Made by a program: the position numbers and the translations under genes. Positions 23,251 through 37,321 of a stretch of 64,000 bases of DNA are shown here, in pieces. The notes below the pieces were generated by a model. It made no database searches. It worked only from the letters and a program-made list of their open reading frames with translations, and was not told the DNA's origin. Numbering within the stretch: position 1 is the stretch's first letter; each line of letters begins with the position of its first letter. Source of the stretch: Piper betle (Eukaryota > Streptophyta > Magnoliopsida > Piperales > Piperaceae); assembly GCA_033002965.1 (NCBI GenBank), contig JAURVB010012674.1, positions 1 to 64,000 on the forward strand, written 5' to 3'.

Positions 23251-23612
23251 TTTGAAAGTTTGGATTAACGCCAAAAAAGTCGAAGCTAACTCAAAGCTTA
23301 ATTGAGACTCTACAAACACATGTCCATAATGGCCATATCGCGGTCGGCTATCGTCCCATACCGATCTTCACCGTCGGCACCATTGTAGTCATCGCTGGCG
23401 ACGGCTTTTTACCATCGGTTTCCACCACTTCCACCACCTTTCGGGCTGTTTTCTAGTGCCAAGGAACCTCTTCTAGGTAGGTTGACCACCTAGACAACTT
23501 GCCCTCGCGGAAATCTTTCATTTGAGACCTACTTTGACCATTGTCGTGGTTGTGATCGCCGTCGGCAACTAGTAGTTCCCCGTTGGCGTTTTCGTCACTT
23601 TTCGGCAACTTT
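22788..23612. repeat. Large repeat family, copy B left part
   Basis: Starts TGTAAAACCTCAGC, matches copy A from its first bases, and includes the TA microsatellite (23203-23248) at the position of a short TA run in copy A (near 14762). It stops where the inverted pair C/D begins and appears to resume at 29500. The summed length of the two parts (about 3.13 kb) is close to that of copy A. Confidence 0.55.
23203..23248. repeat. (AT)n microsatellite in copy B
   Basis: About 46 bases of AT dinucleotide. A further TA run lies at about 23903-23936 in copy C. Confidence 0.9.
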
Positions 23613-23898
23613 TGTAATACCCTAAATCTGGTTCACTTCAAACCAAATTGGAATTATTACAGTAGACTGAACATAAACAAAAAGGACCTAGACCATCTCG
23701 ACATCTCAAGACAAAAAAATATCACTACAATGTGCAACCAATGCATGCATGAAATACATACCCTTGGAAGACAGTACGTGAATATTACAACAAATGGTCA
23801 GACTCAAAATCACTTAAATTACGATAAATTATAAAAAATTAAAACGAATAGAATTTTCCCTAGAATTGCAATAAGGGGCCAGCCTATCAAAAATAGCA

Positions 23899-23940
<42 letters not shown>

Positions 23941-26850
23941 AGAGAGAAATATCACAACATAACATAAAATTTTTATTTCAGAACATACTAAAGTTATATC
24001 AACAAAACCTTATACATAAATTAGGTCTCGACATATCTGTTCATCATATCTGTCATAGTCGTGAAATCAATCTCAAAATATCATTGTCATTTCAACATGA
24101 AATATAACATTATAAAATGATACATCATAACCAAAAATAAAATAGTCCAGACACATCGCGCCAAGTTTGTTTGTGCACTATGCAGTCATTACTCTTCTAC
24201 CAAGGCCAACATGTCGCATTCCTATTCCTCACCAACATTAATAGTAGAAAAACGTCAGTAACAATTGTTATTGGTTTGAAAATAACTAAATATCAAACTG
24301 ACAAATGAAAGCTAACCCTCATGTAAAAAAATCAATCATTTACTTCCACTGAACACTCTAAAGGGCAACTACTAAGGAGCCATCGAACTACAAAGTAGAT
24401 AGCGTCCTAAACTGACTGGCATTATGCATCTCTCGACATTTTCTCATTTTAAAACCTCAAACTCAGGGGAAGTAGTATCCTAAGCCCTCTCCAAACCTCC
24501 ATATTTTTCCTAGCCCAGAGTACAAAGGTCGAGTACTCTCAGGCAGTCTCTTTCAGTACCCTTTGATACCACACTACATATCTAGACATGCATTGTATAC
24601 AACAACACTCATATCTTCCACGTCTCTCCTGGTGTGAGGAAGCTAAAGACACGGAGTTATTAAGATCCCTCGAGAATAGAATGACCCTCTCATCAATCCA
24701 GAGCCTGCTGTAACTCACATGCTCCCCCTCACAATATGTGTAAGTTGGTTCTCCATCTCTCAGCTCATAAGAAAATTTGATAAAAATTATATTTATAGGG
24801 CCAAGAAATGAATTATAGAAATAGGCCTGAAGGCAACTTATTATAGATATGAGTTTTCAAAAATAGCTCAAAAGATCTCATCATCGAGGGTTCTTAATTC
24901 TAGAAAGTATTACTTTTAAATAACCTGTATTAAGTGAGATCCGATAAAACAACCATTCAAAATGTCATGTGATCGGTAAAAATAAAACATCGATGGAATA
25001 GAGCAACAAATCAGGAAGCGAGTCCTACGTACCTAGTAGAAGCTCCAAGCCAGGGATCGTGCCTAGATGAAGAGCTGCTATCCTACACTTACACAACCAT
25101 ACTACACACTAATGTCTATACTAATAATGTGATGCATATGAACAACATCACAATCATAACACAAATATTTACAATATAATAATATGAATCAGTCACATAA
25201 GAGTAAATAGTTTAAAACAAAGTAGACAACATGAAATGAATGAATCTTTACTGCTCCAATTATAATTTTCACATCAAATAACATGAATAACCCAAATGAT
25301 CAAATAAATTCATCCACAACAAAGATAATAATAAGACAAAAGCAATCAAGGATAAAATGAATCTAATTCTATTTACCATCTCAACTCTATTTGATCAATC
25401 AATATCTATACATAGCTAACCAATTGAAGACGATGATAATATTATATTTTGCCAATTTAAATAGTATTACGTTAGTGATAAGAAACTCCACCCTCAATTT
25501 TCTTGGTTACCCTAATCACCATATTTCGTATTTAATTAGCTTAGTAACCCTAATTACAATATTTTACATTTAAATAGGCTTACTAACCGCAATTCTGTTA
25601 ATTTACACTTAAATAGGCTTACTAATCCTTAATTGTGACATTTCCCCATTCAATTCTTATCATGATTAACTTTCTAATCAAATAATTAATTAACCTACAT
25701 AATTATAACACTAATACACAACTTCACAATTCTTAACATCATCAATATCATAATAAATTTCATACTCAAATAATTTAAATCATCATTAGTCACTATCAAT
25801 TGTCAAATTATATAAGAAATTTACAAATCAACACACAACTATCATGAAATTACAAGATTAAGATATTAATAAAAATTCATCAACAATTTATACAAATTAT
25901 GAATGATATGAACAACAATTAAAATGAATTAAAAATCTAAAATTAGAGAAGCAAAGAGCATCTCATAGTAATTCAGAATAAAATCAACGAGGCAGGCAGC
26001 GGCGTGCTGCTAGCAGTACTCCAAAAACAGGGCGGCTAGTGAACAAGGAAGTGGAAGGAGAAAATGGAGGAGGAGGGGTAGGTGAGGGGAAAAGGAAGAG
26101 AGAAGGCTGGACGACGGCGATACTACCAGCGGTGAGGTCCCAACAGTGGAGTCAACAACAGGGGAGTGAGGTGTTCGGTAGATGAGGGAGAATGGGGTCG
26201 AGTCGGGTAGTATTTAGGTTCTCCCTCTCTTTTTTTCTACTCGGCTATGGTCAAACTAACTAGGTGTAAAGTGGGTTCTAAAAGCTCTTAAAACCTCTCT
26301 AAGGTTTGCCAAGGCGAGTCAAACACATCATGAATGCGAGTCAAACACGTCATGGACGCAACTCAAAAATAAAAATGGAAATAAAATAAACTCAACATTC
26401 GCCGAAATGGCCTCCTCTAAAAACTACCAACCCAACTAAAAATCCTAACCATCGTGTCCTAATAAAATCAACAACTTAAATCTAATTTCTATGATCCGCT
26501 GAGCAAAATAAAATAATCATAATATAATCTCGTATATAGTGAGAAGTCAATCTGTGATGTGTATCTCACGTTATCATCATGTAATCGGGTATACATGAAC
26601 CCTCATAGTACATAGACATGGTCAGCCTCGACCCTGTGCAAATGTTCTGAAAGCTGAAGTGACCTAGACAAACGAACGAACTGACGAGTTAGTGATTATA
26701 AAACTCTCAGTCAGGTTGCAGGTTTTGCAGTTTTCCAGCCACTTGTCGACTGAACACCACTGACCATCACCCTAGACGACTTCCCCTCACCGAGGACAAA
26801 CTTTTGAGACCACCATCTATAAAACTCATGATTCAAGTCAAGGTTTTATA
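23613..26850 (-). repeat. Large repeat family, copy C (inverted relative to A, B and D)
   Basis: About 3.2 kb, opening with TGTAATACCC and closing near AAGGTTTTATA, which resembles the reverse complement of the TGTAAAACCT start of copy B. It contains the family landmarks in reverse order. Confidence 0.55.
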
Positions 26851-26859
26851 TTCAGAACC

Positions 26860-29499
26860 GGTCGGTTTGACCATTATTTTTTAGTCGAGTTAGTTTTAGA
26901 ATACGTGTACTAAGCCGACATCGATCGCGTATATGAACTATGAGGTCATGTATACCCAAGTATATGATGACAACATCATAAATAGAGCAAAAAAGAATGA
27001 GTTATTAGAATATATGAGAGTATGTCAGCTCATATTTTTTTATTTTTTTCCATATAGTGGATCATAGAATTAGTTTTAGGCTGTTTATCGCGTTAGAATG
27101 CGTTTTGGGCATCTGGGTAGGTTGTTAGTTATAAAACATGTCATTAGAATATTGTAGTGTTTGTTTTATTTTATGGGATTTTTTTTCGATTTTTTTGGAT
27201 TTTTTTAAGATTTTCTACGACTTAGTTATTATTCTTGATTCGAGAAGGAGTCGGGTCACCGTCTGGCCGCAACGACGCCAGAATCGCCATGCCTAGCGAC
27301 GCGCTCGCGTCGTAGATTTCGTTGTCGGCGAGTGTTGCCACCACGATCGGGTGGTCGCCTCGACACCCTCGACCCTCTAGCGACCTTCCCCGACCAGATC
27401 GGTGCCTATCACCGCCCCGGGCCGGCCGAATTTCTTCACCCATCGCCGCCGCTCTGTTTTAGGCATTTCTCGGCTAGCCACCACCTGCACCCACCGTGTC
27501 GATGTTGTAGATGCATCGGGACCGCTGAGCCAGTGCCAAAGGTACCCAATATAACCGTTATCTGGCCAGTAGACGCCGCCAACGATTAGTGTCGAAAAAC
27601 TGCGGGAAGCTGTCGGAAAACCACTAAGACTAGCCGGAAAACTGCCATAACCTGCCGAGAAACCGGATTTGCTGAAATTCACCGAATCTTCCACGGAGCT
27701 CATCCAGTCTGACCCAATCGAATTTTGGATGCCGACAAGAAGCATAATTACCTCCGAGTTAATTATTCAAAATTGATGATTGTTAGCACAGCATGTTAGG
27801 ATTGATAAATTGTCATGATTAATATCTGACTATGAATGAAGTGATAAGTGACATGATTTGATTAATTGGGAAAGAATGGTAAGTAATCTAATAAGGTAAA
27901 TTGAATCTAAACATGCTAATCGAATACATCGTAACTCAAAAAACACAATAAAATTGCTATGAATAGGATGAGTTAGAATTATTTTCACATTTATGATTAT
28001 TTGACTGTTGATGGATGTTGTTTATATTGTGAGTGTGTTGATTATGACGAGTTTGATGCATCATTTAGTTAATAGGTGTTAGCTTCTAAATTTGATGTGT
28101 AGGTACGGAATAGGAACTCGCCGCTTAGGCGCGATGACATGCTTGAAACTTCTACCAGGTCCGTTTATGACTCGTCTTTGTTTTTATACTCTAATCTATT
28201 GTATGTTTGTTTTAATGCCTACAAGACGGGTTAAGTGGCATTTTATCGGATCCCATTTAACTCGGGTCATTTAGTTGAATAGTTTTTCGAATTAATAAAC
28301 CCTCGAGGATGATTTTGAAAACAAGATCCACCATAAGTTGCCTTCGGGCCTATTAAATGAATCCTTTCCCTAGCCTATATATATAATTTTATCGAGTTTT
28401 TAGTGAGACGAGAAATGGAGAAACCGACTTGCATGTACCATGAGTGGATGTCGTGACAGTCAAAACAAGCTCTGGATTAGTGAGCGGACTGTTCCATTCC
28501 TGAGAGATCCTGACAACTCTATATTTAAGTTCCTCACACCTGGAGAATGTGGAGGTTTACAGGTAGTGTTTAGTATAGCACATGTCTGGACTTGTGGTTT
28601 AAAGGGTACTAAAGGCAACTGCCTAAGAGTATTCGGCCTTCGTGCTCAAGGCCAGGAGAATTATGGAGGTAAGGAGAGGGCTTAGGATATACATGTAGTC
28701 CCGATGGACGAGAGAAAAATGAAATGAGAAAAATACCGAAAGAGGCATCAGTAAAACAAACAGTTCGGGATGCTACTAAGTCTATAGCCCAATGGCTCCT
28801 CAGTAAGTGCCCTTCAGAGAGTTCACGAAAAGTATATGATTGTTTTCTTTCGTATGAGAGTTTGCTCTCATTGCCAGATTGTTATAGTTATATTTTGGAC
28901 CAGTAATGCTTGTTACTGACATATTTTTATACTATATGTAAGTGACAATCACGAGTTGGATGTGCCAGCCAAGACAGAGGAGCACTGATGTCACTTGTAT
29001 ACATGTCAGTCGATATAATGGTTAATATTTTGTTTATGATGCTATTAGATTGAGAATGACATGATCAAATGCCAAACATGATGATATAATGTGAAGTGTG
29101 AATAAATTGCATTGGTGGGTTGAGACCCAAGTTTTTAGAATGAGTATACAGTAGATTAGATTCTGTGTGAATGAAATTGTTGATATATGTATATATGTTG
29201 TATATATTATTTTGACAGGGTGGCCCCTAATTACACTTTTATGGGAGATTTTGTCTGTTTTATTTCAAAATTTTTATCGATGTTGATCGTAATTGTATTG
29301 GTGTGTAAATTAGTTTGCATGTCATCCATGTAGTATCATGTTAGAGTATTGTGCATTCATCCATACATGGTGAGTCGCATCTTCATCTTAAGACGCCGAG
29401 ATTAAATTCGCACGAGTTGGGTTCGGGTTAGTCGACCTAACTGAGGCTTGTAATATGCCGGTTCAGTTCACGAGCGTGAACCGGATTTGGGGTGTTACA
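26860..29499 (+). repeat. Large repeat family, copy D
   Basis: About 2.6 kb ending GGGGTGTTACA. It contains a GC-rich stretch (27230-27740), the CTTTGCAT-free AT-rich stretch, and the TTCCTCACACC landmark shared with A, B and C. The 28440-28690 open frame is conserved DNA of the repeat, not a recognised protein. Confidence 0.55.
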
Positions 29500-31535
29500 C
29501 CATCGACCCCCACAGTGGCCGCAATCCCCATCGGCGACATCACCATACCCAGCGGCGATTTCACCCACTTCCTAGACGTTTTTCTACCGACCGACAATCA
29601 GGTTCCTTCAACAACCACCTCAGTCACCACTGCCCCATTGTCCTCTATTAATCACAACCAACGGTAGCCCCCACCATGGCTTAGTTTGCATATTTTGGCG
29701 ATGGACACCGACAGCCCGTTTGGTGCCCTTTTGCCCACGTCCGCATTCGCGTGCCTGCGACCTATTCGGCCAGCCCACGCCTGCCCTGCCTACACATGTC
29801 TGTGACCGTTTCAGCCCAACCAACCCAACCCACACCATTCCAGTTAACCTAGAACGAGTTAACTCGGCCAGACTCGGTCTACTTCAACCCAGTTGACTCG
29901 CTCACCTTGTCAAGTAGTTTTTGTCCGTTTTTGGATTGTTTTTAATTTAAGACTCCCTCAATTAGTTTAAACGCATATTCATATTATTTATTATATTTTT
30001 ATGTTATAAATATTTTCTTATTTATTTATTTATTATTATTATTATTATTATTTTCTTGTTATTTATATACTTGACTATTATGATGCATGATTATATGGTT
30101 ATTTATTATTATTGATGATGTATTTATTTATTAATATTATTCTTTTTGATGTTTATCCTATTTAATTTAATTAATTAATTACTATTTATATGCTCTGTCA
30201 TGTTAATTATTTATTAGTATTTAGTTGTATATTCATATATTTGATGTTTATACTATTATTATTTATGATTAATTTTATCACTTATTTTTTTCATTTATTT
30301 GTTGAATTTTTTATGTATATAATTATTTATTTATGATTTACTCGTGTATATGCTCATAATTACTTAAGTTTAGTTGTATATTTTGTTAGTGTTATTAATA
30401 TTATTATTGATATTTATTATTTATTACTTTTCTTGATGTTACTTGTCCACTATTATTTTAATATTGTTCTTTTATTTATTTGACTTGGTTTATTTATTTA
30501 TTGGTTTATTGCTTGCACATACCCCGTTTGACGTGCCAAATGTTCATTCATTTCTTTACATTTTTGGTTATTTGAGTCGATGTTATTATTGATGTAAGCA
30601 CACACCGCGATCATGCATCATATAGAGTGTCAGTCTTTTGTGGGTTCCAATATAGGTTTTGGGATCCGAGCTCGCTGCAAATGTGCCGATACGCTTAGAG
30701 TTTGGACCACATGTCTATTACGTATCTTCTCAGTTTTATTGCTTACTCTATTATGGGTTTAATTTTTAGATCGTATGATGTGTTAAATGGTTGTTTTATC
30801 AGACCCCACTCAATACAGGTCATGTAGACGTATTTTACTTCTGTGATTAATAACCCTCAATGATGAGATCCCTTGAGTTGTTTTCGAACTTACCTCCACC
30901 TCTCATTGCCCTTGGGCCTACTTATATGGTTCCTTCCTAGCCCTATATATAATTTTTATCGAGTTTTCAGTGAGCATAGAGTTGATATATATGACCTCGT
31001 ATGTATCGTGATCGAGCGCATATGTAAGTCACAACAGGCTCTAGATTAGTGAGAGGATTGTTCCATTCCCGAGGGACCCTAACATCTTTACGTCTTGAGC
31101 TTTCTCACACCCGAAGAGGCGTTAAGTAAGCGAGTATTGTTGTGTACAACGCATGTCTAGACTTATAGCATCATAAGGTATTGAAGGTGAGAGGGTTGTT
31201 CTATTCTCGAGGGCTAATATCTCCACATCTTAAGGTTCCTCACACCCAGAGAGGCTTTGAGTAAACGAGTACTGTTGTGTGTAATGAATGTCTAGACTTG
31301 TAATATCAAAGGGTATTGAAGGTGATTGTGAGCATTTGGTCATTGTTCTTTTGGGCACACATTATATAGAAGTTTGGAGAGGGCTTAAGATATGAATTTT
31401 TTCTTAAGAGGTAGACCAGTTATTCCCGAAAGAGGCATTTGCTGAGAGTGGTATAGCACCAATTTAGTTTGGGATGTTGTCAAGTTTCTAGCTTGACGGC
31501 TCCTTAATAAATGCCCTTTGAGTGTTTACATGGAA

Positions 31536-31572
<37 letters not shown>

Positions 31573-31800
31573 TTTCATTCTCTGTCGAAATCAGTTTTCA
31601 CTTGCTAGTTTATACTAGTTACTTTTCGTACAGTAACATTCGTCATTAACATTTTTTTCCTATCACATATATAGGTTTGTGCATTTGGTCGACTTTAATA
31701 GAAGGACAGGTAGATGCTACACAAACTTGTGCTAAACGCACCCTTATTTTCTTTCATGATTTCATCTATTATGATATATGTGTTTTCATGTATATTTAGT
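29500..31800. repeat. Large repeat family, copy B right part
   Basis: Matches copy A from about 17000 to 19320: CCAACCCAACC and TTGACTCG strings, a TTTA-rich stretch, GCATCATATAGAGT, two successive partial copies of the CTCACACCC landmark (near 31106 and 31248), and the TA microsatellite at 31538-31569. Confidence 0.6.
31538..31569. repeat. (TA)n microsatellite in copy B
   Basis: TA dinucleotides at the position equivalent to 19051-19088 in copy A. Confidence 0.9.
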
Positions 31801-32606
31801 AATGTCTTCATGACTTAAATTAATTTTAACTGTTCTAATTCAATTCTTAAGTGAATTAAAATCGAGGTGACAACATCTTGAAAATAAAGACTCAACTCCA
31901 AATACACCTCCCTCGGCATTGAAACACTCATTAATAAGTCCTTTCTTCACCTTCATGACTTCAAATGTGGTTGAACTATGGAATAACTTCAACACCCACT
32001 TATTTAATCATGGACAATTCTTTTAGCCAAACTACTATCAATTGTTATGGTTAATTTAACCATGGTCAAGTGAATGCGTGTGGACTTTAATAGCATGGGC
32101 GTGTGTGTGTGAGTGTTGTTTTTTTTAGTGATTTTATTTTGACCCAACTTCTAGGAACTTTCAAATCTACACTCATTTTCGTCGATTACCCAAAATTTAA
32201 AGATTTTATAATTGAGACCATCCTCAAATTTTATAATAATAAAATACTTAAAGCCTTGCGGTACGAAAAATATAACATCAGTGATGACAAAATCTGTCAC
32301 AAATATGAAGAAAATTTATCAATAATATTTTTTGAAACAAATTTTTAATTTTAGTGACAAAGTTATCGTCGTTCATGCTTTGTTTTATTGTAGTCATGAA
32401 AACCACCGTTTTTGTTTTAAACAAGATTTAAAGGTGCTATAAATTATAAAATTCATCAAGTTGACGCTAATACATGTCTATATTTTATCATATTTTATGT
32501 GTTATGTTAAAGATTTAATACGTACTGGGTATATTGTAATCAATTTCACATAACAATCCAATTAAAAAGAATATTTTTTCTGTTAAATGATGTTCAACAA
32601 AAAACC

Positions 32607-32674
<68 letters not shown>

Positions 32675-35600
32675 AGTACCTTAACTAAAAGTAACCATTC
32701 ATGGAACTTGCAATTCATTATTATTTTTGTTAGAGCAATTTATTAAGTTGTTAAAGTATTTAATTTTGATGGTGGCATCAAGCATGTAAGTACAATGGAT
32801 ACGTAGCTTGATTTTGTTGTACAAGAATTGATATACATAGCCTTACATATATCTACACTTGTTTGAGTGGTATTTGACTCAGGTGGACAGCGTCTATTAT
32901 GAGATTTTTAGTGGGTCTACTCCTAATTGCGACTTTACTTACAATTCTAATTTCTACAGCTATAATTGCTTTACGTATCAACTTTTTTGTAGCTATGACA
33001 TTTGGTCACTGTTTTCAAGGTTAACAAGTTATAACTACTTGCTTAATAGATTTAGATTGGAGCGGTTCAAGTGGAAGATGAGTCTTTTAAATTGTGTTCA
33101 TAGTCCACTAAATTGAAGTGAGTGACAGAAGAGACAGAAAGCAACAGATATAATTCCCCACTCCAAACCACACCACCAATTCGGTTCATGAATTGAGCTG
33201 AAAATATGTATATATTGGCCACGCCAACCATGCAAGAGGAAGATGATAAGCATTTCAGTCCAGCAAGAATGATGCTCGCATATATAAACTTGAGGTAAGA
33301 TTTTAGATGAAAAAAATGCAAATATGGGACCATATATACATGATGGCTGATAATAATGGACATATTGGGACCCCATATATAGCTGGGTGCTTGTACGGGG
33401 TGTGTGTCCCTAGAAGGAGCTGTTTAAGCTGGAAGATTGCCTTGGATGCACTCATCTACATTGAATTGCAGGCTGAATGGGTATAGTTTTAAATGTGATC
33501 TGTACATGTCACATTGAGATCTCACTTTATGGAACCTAGTGTCTTCTTGCTATTTATGCGTGTAAATAACTTTATTTTTCATCCATTGAAGATGACCACT
33601 CATCCACAGACTTCACCCCCAATATAAATCTAGTACCAGTTAGTTTCTTGCTTTTATTAGACATGATTCCTTTGTCTTTTGGAACATGGTCTGCATCAAG
33701 TATTTCTCAATCTTTTCGTGGAGGTGGGGGATTTAACATATAATTAATTTAGTACTTTGTGGGTGGAAAACTAGCCCAATAACAAGTGGAGCCTTGTAAA
33801 GTTTCATATTCAGATATTCTTCCCCCAAATTAAAAACTCCCACCAAACATCTTAGAAGTCAATGGATGGATGGTTAACTTACGAATATGGCACTACCCTG
33901 CTGTTTCATACTCTCTTTCTAACGTACATATTAATGGAACAAAGGCAATAATTCAAGCAAAACAGGCACTTAAGCGTCCATCCTTTTTATTTATGTCATG
34001 GTTGGACATCAGTAGATGACTTCCGCAACTGCAAGTGCAGCTTGTCATGGAATTCCACTAACAAAGAAAAAACTTAATTCTTCTTACTCATTCACATTGG
34101 TTGGAGAGTACTAGCTAGAAGAATTATTTGCCTAATTCCTTTTTCGTTTAGATTGCTTGTATTGGAAGTCCTGAACACTTAAAGAAAAGGAAGGGAATGG
34201 GCGAAAGGGAGTGGAGGCACCGGTGCCAATGATCCGTTGAGCTGAATAGACAAGGCTGCTAGCTGCTCTATTATTCAATCACTTATTATAATTTAGATAG
34301 CCAACATTGACTGGATAAGCCATTCATGTTTCTTGTTTGATCAGAAGAATACAAATGTGATTTGTTCCCACATCTTTGATCCTGATATGACTACAGATTT
34401 TGTTTTTTTTCACGGTGCAACAATTTTCTTCCCACACATTGATTGAACCAATATATGTGTCACCATTATTGAAGCCAAATTCTGACCATAAAAAGGAATC
34501 ATTATAAAGATAGTTTAAAAAAGAATTGCCTTATAAAGATTCCGGATTTTCGCACAAGTGCTGGTGGTTAGATGACCAAATGGTTAAATCCACAGGGTAG
34601 CCGATAAAATGGGTGGGGCTGAAAACTCGCGCTCCCTTATATATGGATATCTAAATTAATTTAGGCTAACGAGGGCTAGAATGCATGACAGAGATGATAA
34701 TCACTATGTAAGATGTCATAGATGAGTTAAAATTTTTGGTGGAAGAAGTTGGCGAGTTGGGAGTGAAAGAGACTGGAAAAAGTATTTAGAGCTATAGAAC
34801 AGGATTTGGTGGCTGTGCACAAATCATAAATGGATGGTGGGGAACCTTATAAGTCATTATATCCTCCTTTGAAATCTAAGACAAAGAGGGGTGGGCCACC
34901 CAAGAGAACTTTCAAGGAAATATTGATGTGGGAAAGCCATGGCAGCCAGTGATGGTGACAAATCTCCCAGTGTTAAAAGACACGCCCATGTCCTCCCTCT
35001 TCAATGTATCATGTCCCCCCTTGGATTGGTAGTTGTTAGTGGGGTCTGTTTTAATCCTTGGAAGTATTAGGGTTGATTTGAAAAAAAGAAGAAGAGGTGG
35101 TGATAGATATCAATTGCCCGACTTATCTTGCACCTTGATTTGATTAAGATAACCACTTGCAACAGACGAACTTAACTCCAAGCAAGAGACAGCTTCTATA
35201 TAATAGATTTGTGGAAAAACCATGTTCATCTCACGGACTGTAAATCAATCCTCCAATTGAATATTACATTAGGCTTCAAAAGAAGCGAGTGATGCAGGTG
35301 ATTGCACGTGGATGGCCTTTGTTTTTCCTTTTTTTTAAACAAAAAAAAAATCAGTTTGTTTAGCTCAGAGTTCAGATTGGGCTAGGACCCATGACCAGGT
35401 GAGAATAGTAACATGAGAGCCGTGATTGTGGGACCCAATACTGAATCGAAATAAAGAATTTTCAATCGGGTACTTGTGACTAATATTTGTTTTTTTTAAA
35501 AAAACAAACAATGTGGGTGGGGAAGATAAGTGGACAGGGAATAAATGTAACGAAAAAAAGAAATACTGATTCTTCACATTATAATAACATTTAGCCAAAC

Positions 35601-37190
35601 TGCATGAGCTACCGTACCGTATACTATCCTCGATCTGGACCACCAAATCAAAATATATACAAGAGCCTCCTACATCATATTCACTAAAAAAAATGCAAAA
35701 TTACAAAACAAGATTCCAATCATAGCAACACAAGCCAACGAGGGAACAAAGACAGGGGACCAATCTAATGGAAATTCCATATTTGCCCATGTTAACAGGG
35801 GTAAATAAGCCAAAAAACAAAAAGCGCCTTTGACCCGGACCAATGGCCGGTGACGTGAATCGCGGGATTGTGCGGCGGGCGGGGTCAGATGATGGACCGG
35901 ACCGGACGGGCCAGAGGGATCGCACCGGTTCCGATGAAAATGCGATCCAAAAAAATTGAAAAAGAGAGAGAACAAGATCTTTGGCACGCGCAGAGAGAGG
36001 ACAGTCCCGGGTCAGACCCTCCCTCCGAACCGTACGTCCATCGTCCCATGTCATCGAATCCGGTTCCGTAACTGTGACATTGTCAGACCTGGTTTACACA
36101 GAGTAGCGGTCGTACATGCACCAGACGTCGGATGACATGAGTGTACGTGGGCCGGACCCATTTCCTCCAACTACTTGAACAGGCACGGCTCCCTCAGTTG
36201 ATTGATGATGTTTCGACTCCAAAACCTTGCTTGCTTTATAATTTTCAGTTGAGCAATGGCAGACTTAAACGTATAAATGCATATCATTCAACTGATTTCA
36301 TATAGATCCCCATGTTTAAAGCGGAGCAGTATATTAGGAGCGAGCAACCATGTGTTCAGGTCTAGATCATTAAGATTGTGCAATCTTATTGTCCCAACCC
36401 ATAATACTAAATCTTTCCAACTTAACCAACCAGATTCGGATCACACGAGGGACGACCGGGGTCCCAAAAATCCGACGTGGACGAGGGGCCCACCGTGCCA
36501 GCGCATCTCGGCGATCCGAAAGCGACGCAGGCGGTCCTCCACCACTTCTCCCGTGTTGGGTCTGCGCCCCGCCATGACTGTCGGTTTCAACGCTGCACGT
36601 GGGCCCCGCCACTTCCCTCGTCCGCGGGGCCTACCGCTCCTCTCGCCCTCCCCTCGCCTCCCTCCTCGTTGTCGAAGTGAATAAATAGTTTTATTTTATT
36701 ACGCGAAATTAAACGGTTAAAAGAGATTCGAGAAAAAACATGTTCCTGCAAATGGTGGGCCCAGCCGCTGACAAGATACGAAGCCGGGTCCCGCCTGCGG
36801 TGATGGCAGGTCGCGTCCTAGTGTTTGTGTGATGATATTGAGATTGTTGTTGTTGATATATGGATGCCCACACACACCACAATTATAAGTGCAGTTAATA
36901 AGTTTCGCAGGCCATTGGCTGTGGTCCGCGTGAAACCAAAATCCCCAACTCGATTTCCACCCCCACCCCCTGTTTCATATCTTTTCTCGTTCATTGCACA
37001 TCGGTCTATTATATTATGAGAAGGCTTATTTTCATATATATATATATATATACGTTCATATTCTATAAACATGAATATTATCAAAGGTAACATGATATTA
37101 TCATAATTATAAATAAAGATGAGGACAATAAAATATATAGAAGATAAAGAGAAAAAGTCAAGAAATGCGACGACTTTGCTGGTGTATGTG
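31801..37190. other. Intergenic region upstream of the RING gene
   Basis: Apart from the microsatellite at 32609-32672, nothing is recognised. 32700-35700 is mostly AT-rich with scattered short open frames. 35820-36070 and 36420-36680 are GC-rich patches with overlapping frames on both strands and no protein signal. They may be promoter-distal or transposon remnants. Confidence 0.4.
32609..32672. repeat. (TA)n microsatellite, 64 bases
   Basis: The longest uninterrupted TA run in the window, outside the large repeat copies. Confidence 0.95.
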
Positions 37191-37192
37191 GC

Positions 37193-37202
37193 TATATATA
37201 TA
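37193..37202 (+). promoter_or_regulatory. TATA box of the RING gene
   Basis: TATATATATA lies 120-130 bases before the first ATG, followed by a pyrimidine-rich leader. Confidence 0.5.
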
Positions 37203-37321
37203 TCCCGCCACCCCAACTTCCTCTCTCGTTTTCGTCCCCCCTCTTCTCTTCCTCCGACGTCCACCACCGCCCAACTCCCATTTAACCAAGCCATAACAGG
37301 AACAGGAAGGGCCTTCCTTTC

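Larger units (their letters stand above)
23613..29499. mobile_element. 5.9-kb inverted pair of repeat copies (foldback structure)
   Basis: The left end reads TGTAATACCCTAAATCTGG and the reverse complement of the right end reads TGTAACACCCCAAATCCGG, so the segment has matching inverted termini. Internal landmarks also mirror: the 24330-24720 stretch on the minus strand matches 28440-28860 on plus (for example the CTCTGGATTRRTGAG string and GAGAGGGCTTAGGATA), and 26570-26610 mirrors 26930-26980. The segment is therefore two related copies head to head, meeting near 26850. No transposase or retroelement protein is seen. TG...CA-type ends suit LTRs, but no target-site duplication flanks the pair. 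Confidence 0.65.

Noticed and set aside
23613..29499. Target-site duplication around the inverted pair
   Set aside because: The left flank ACTTT and the right flank CCATC do not match, so I do not claim that the pair inserted as one transposon.
33123..33134. TGACAGAAGAGA, the first 12 bases of miR156
   Set aside because: The remaining bases differ and no complementary arm lies within 200 bases.
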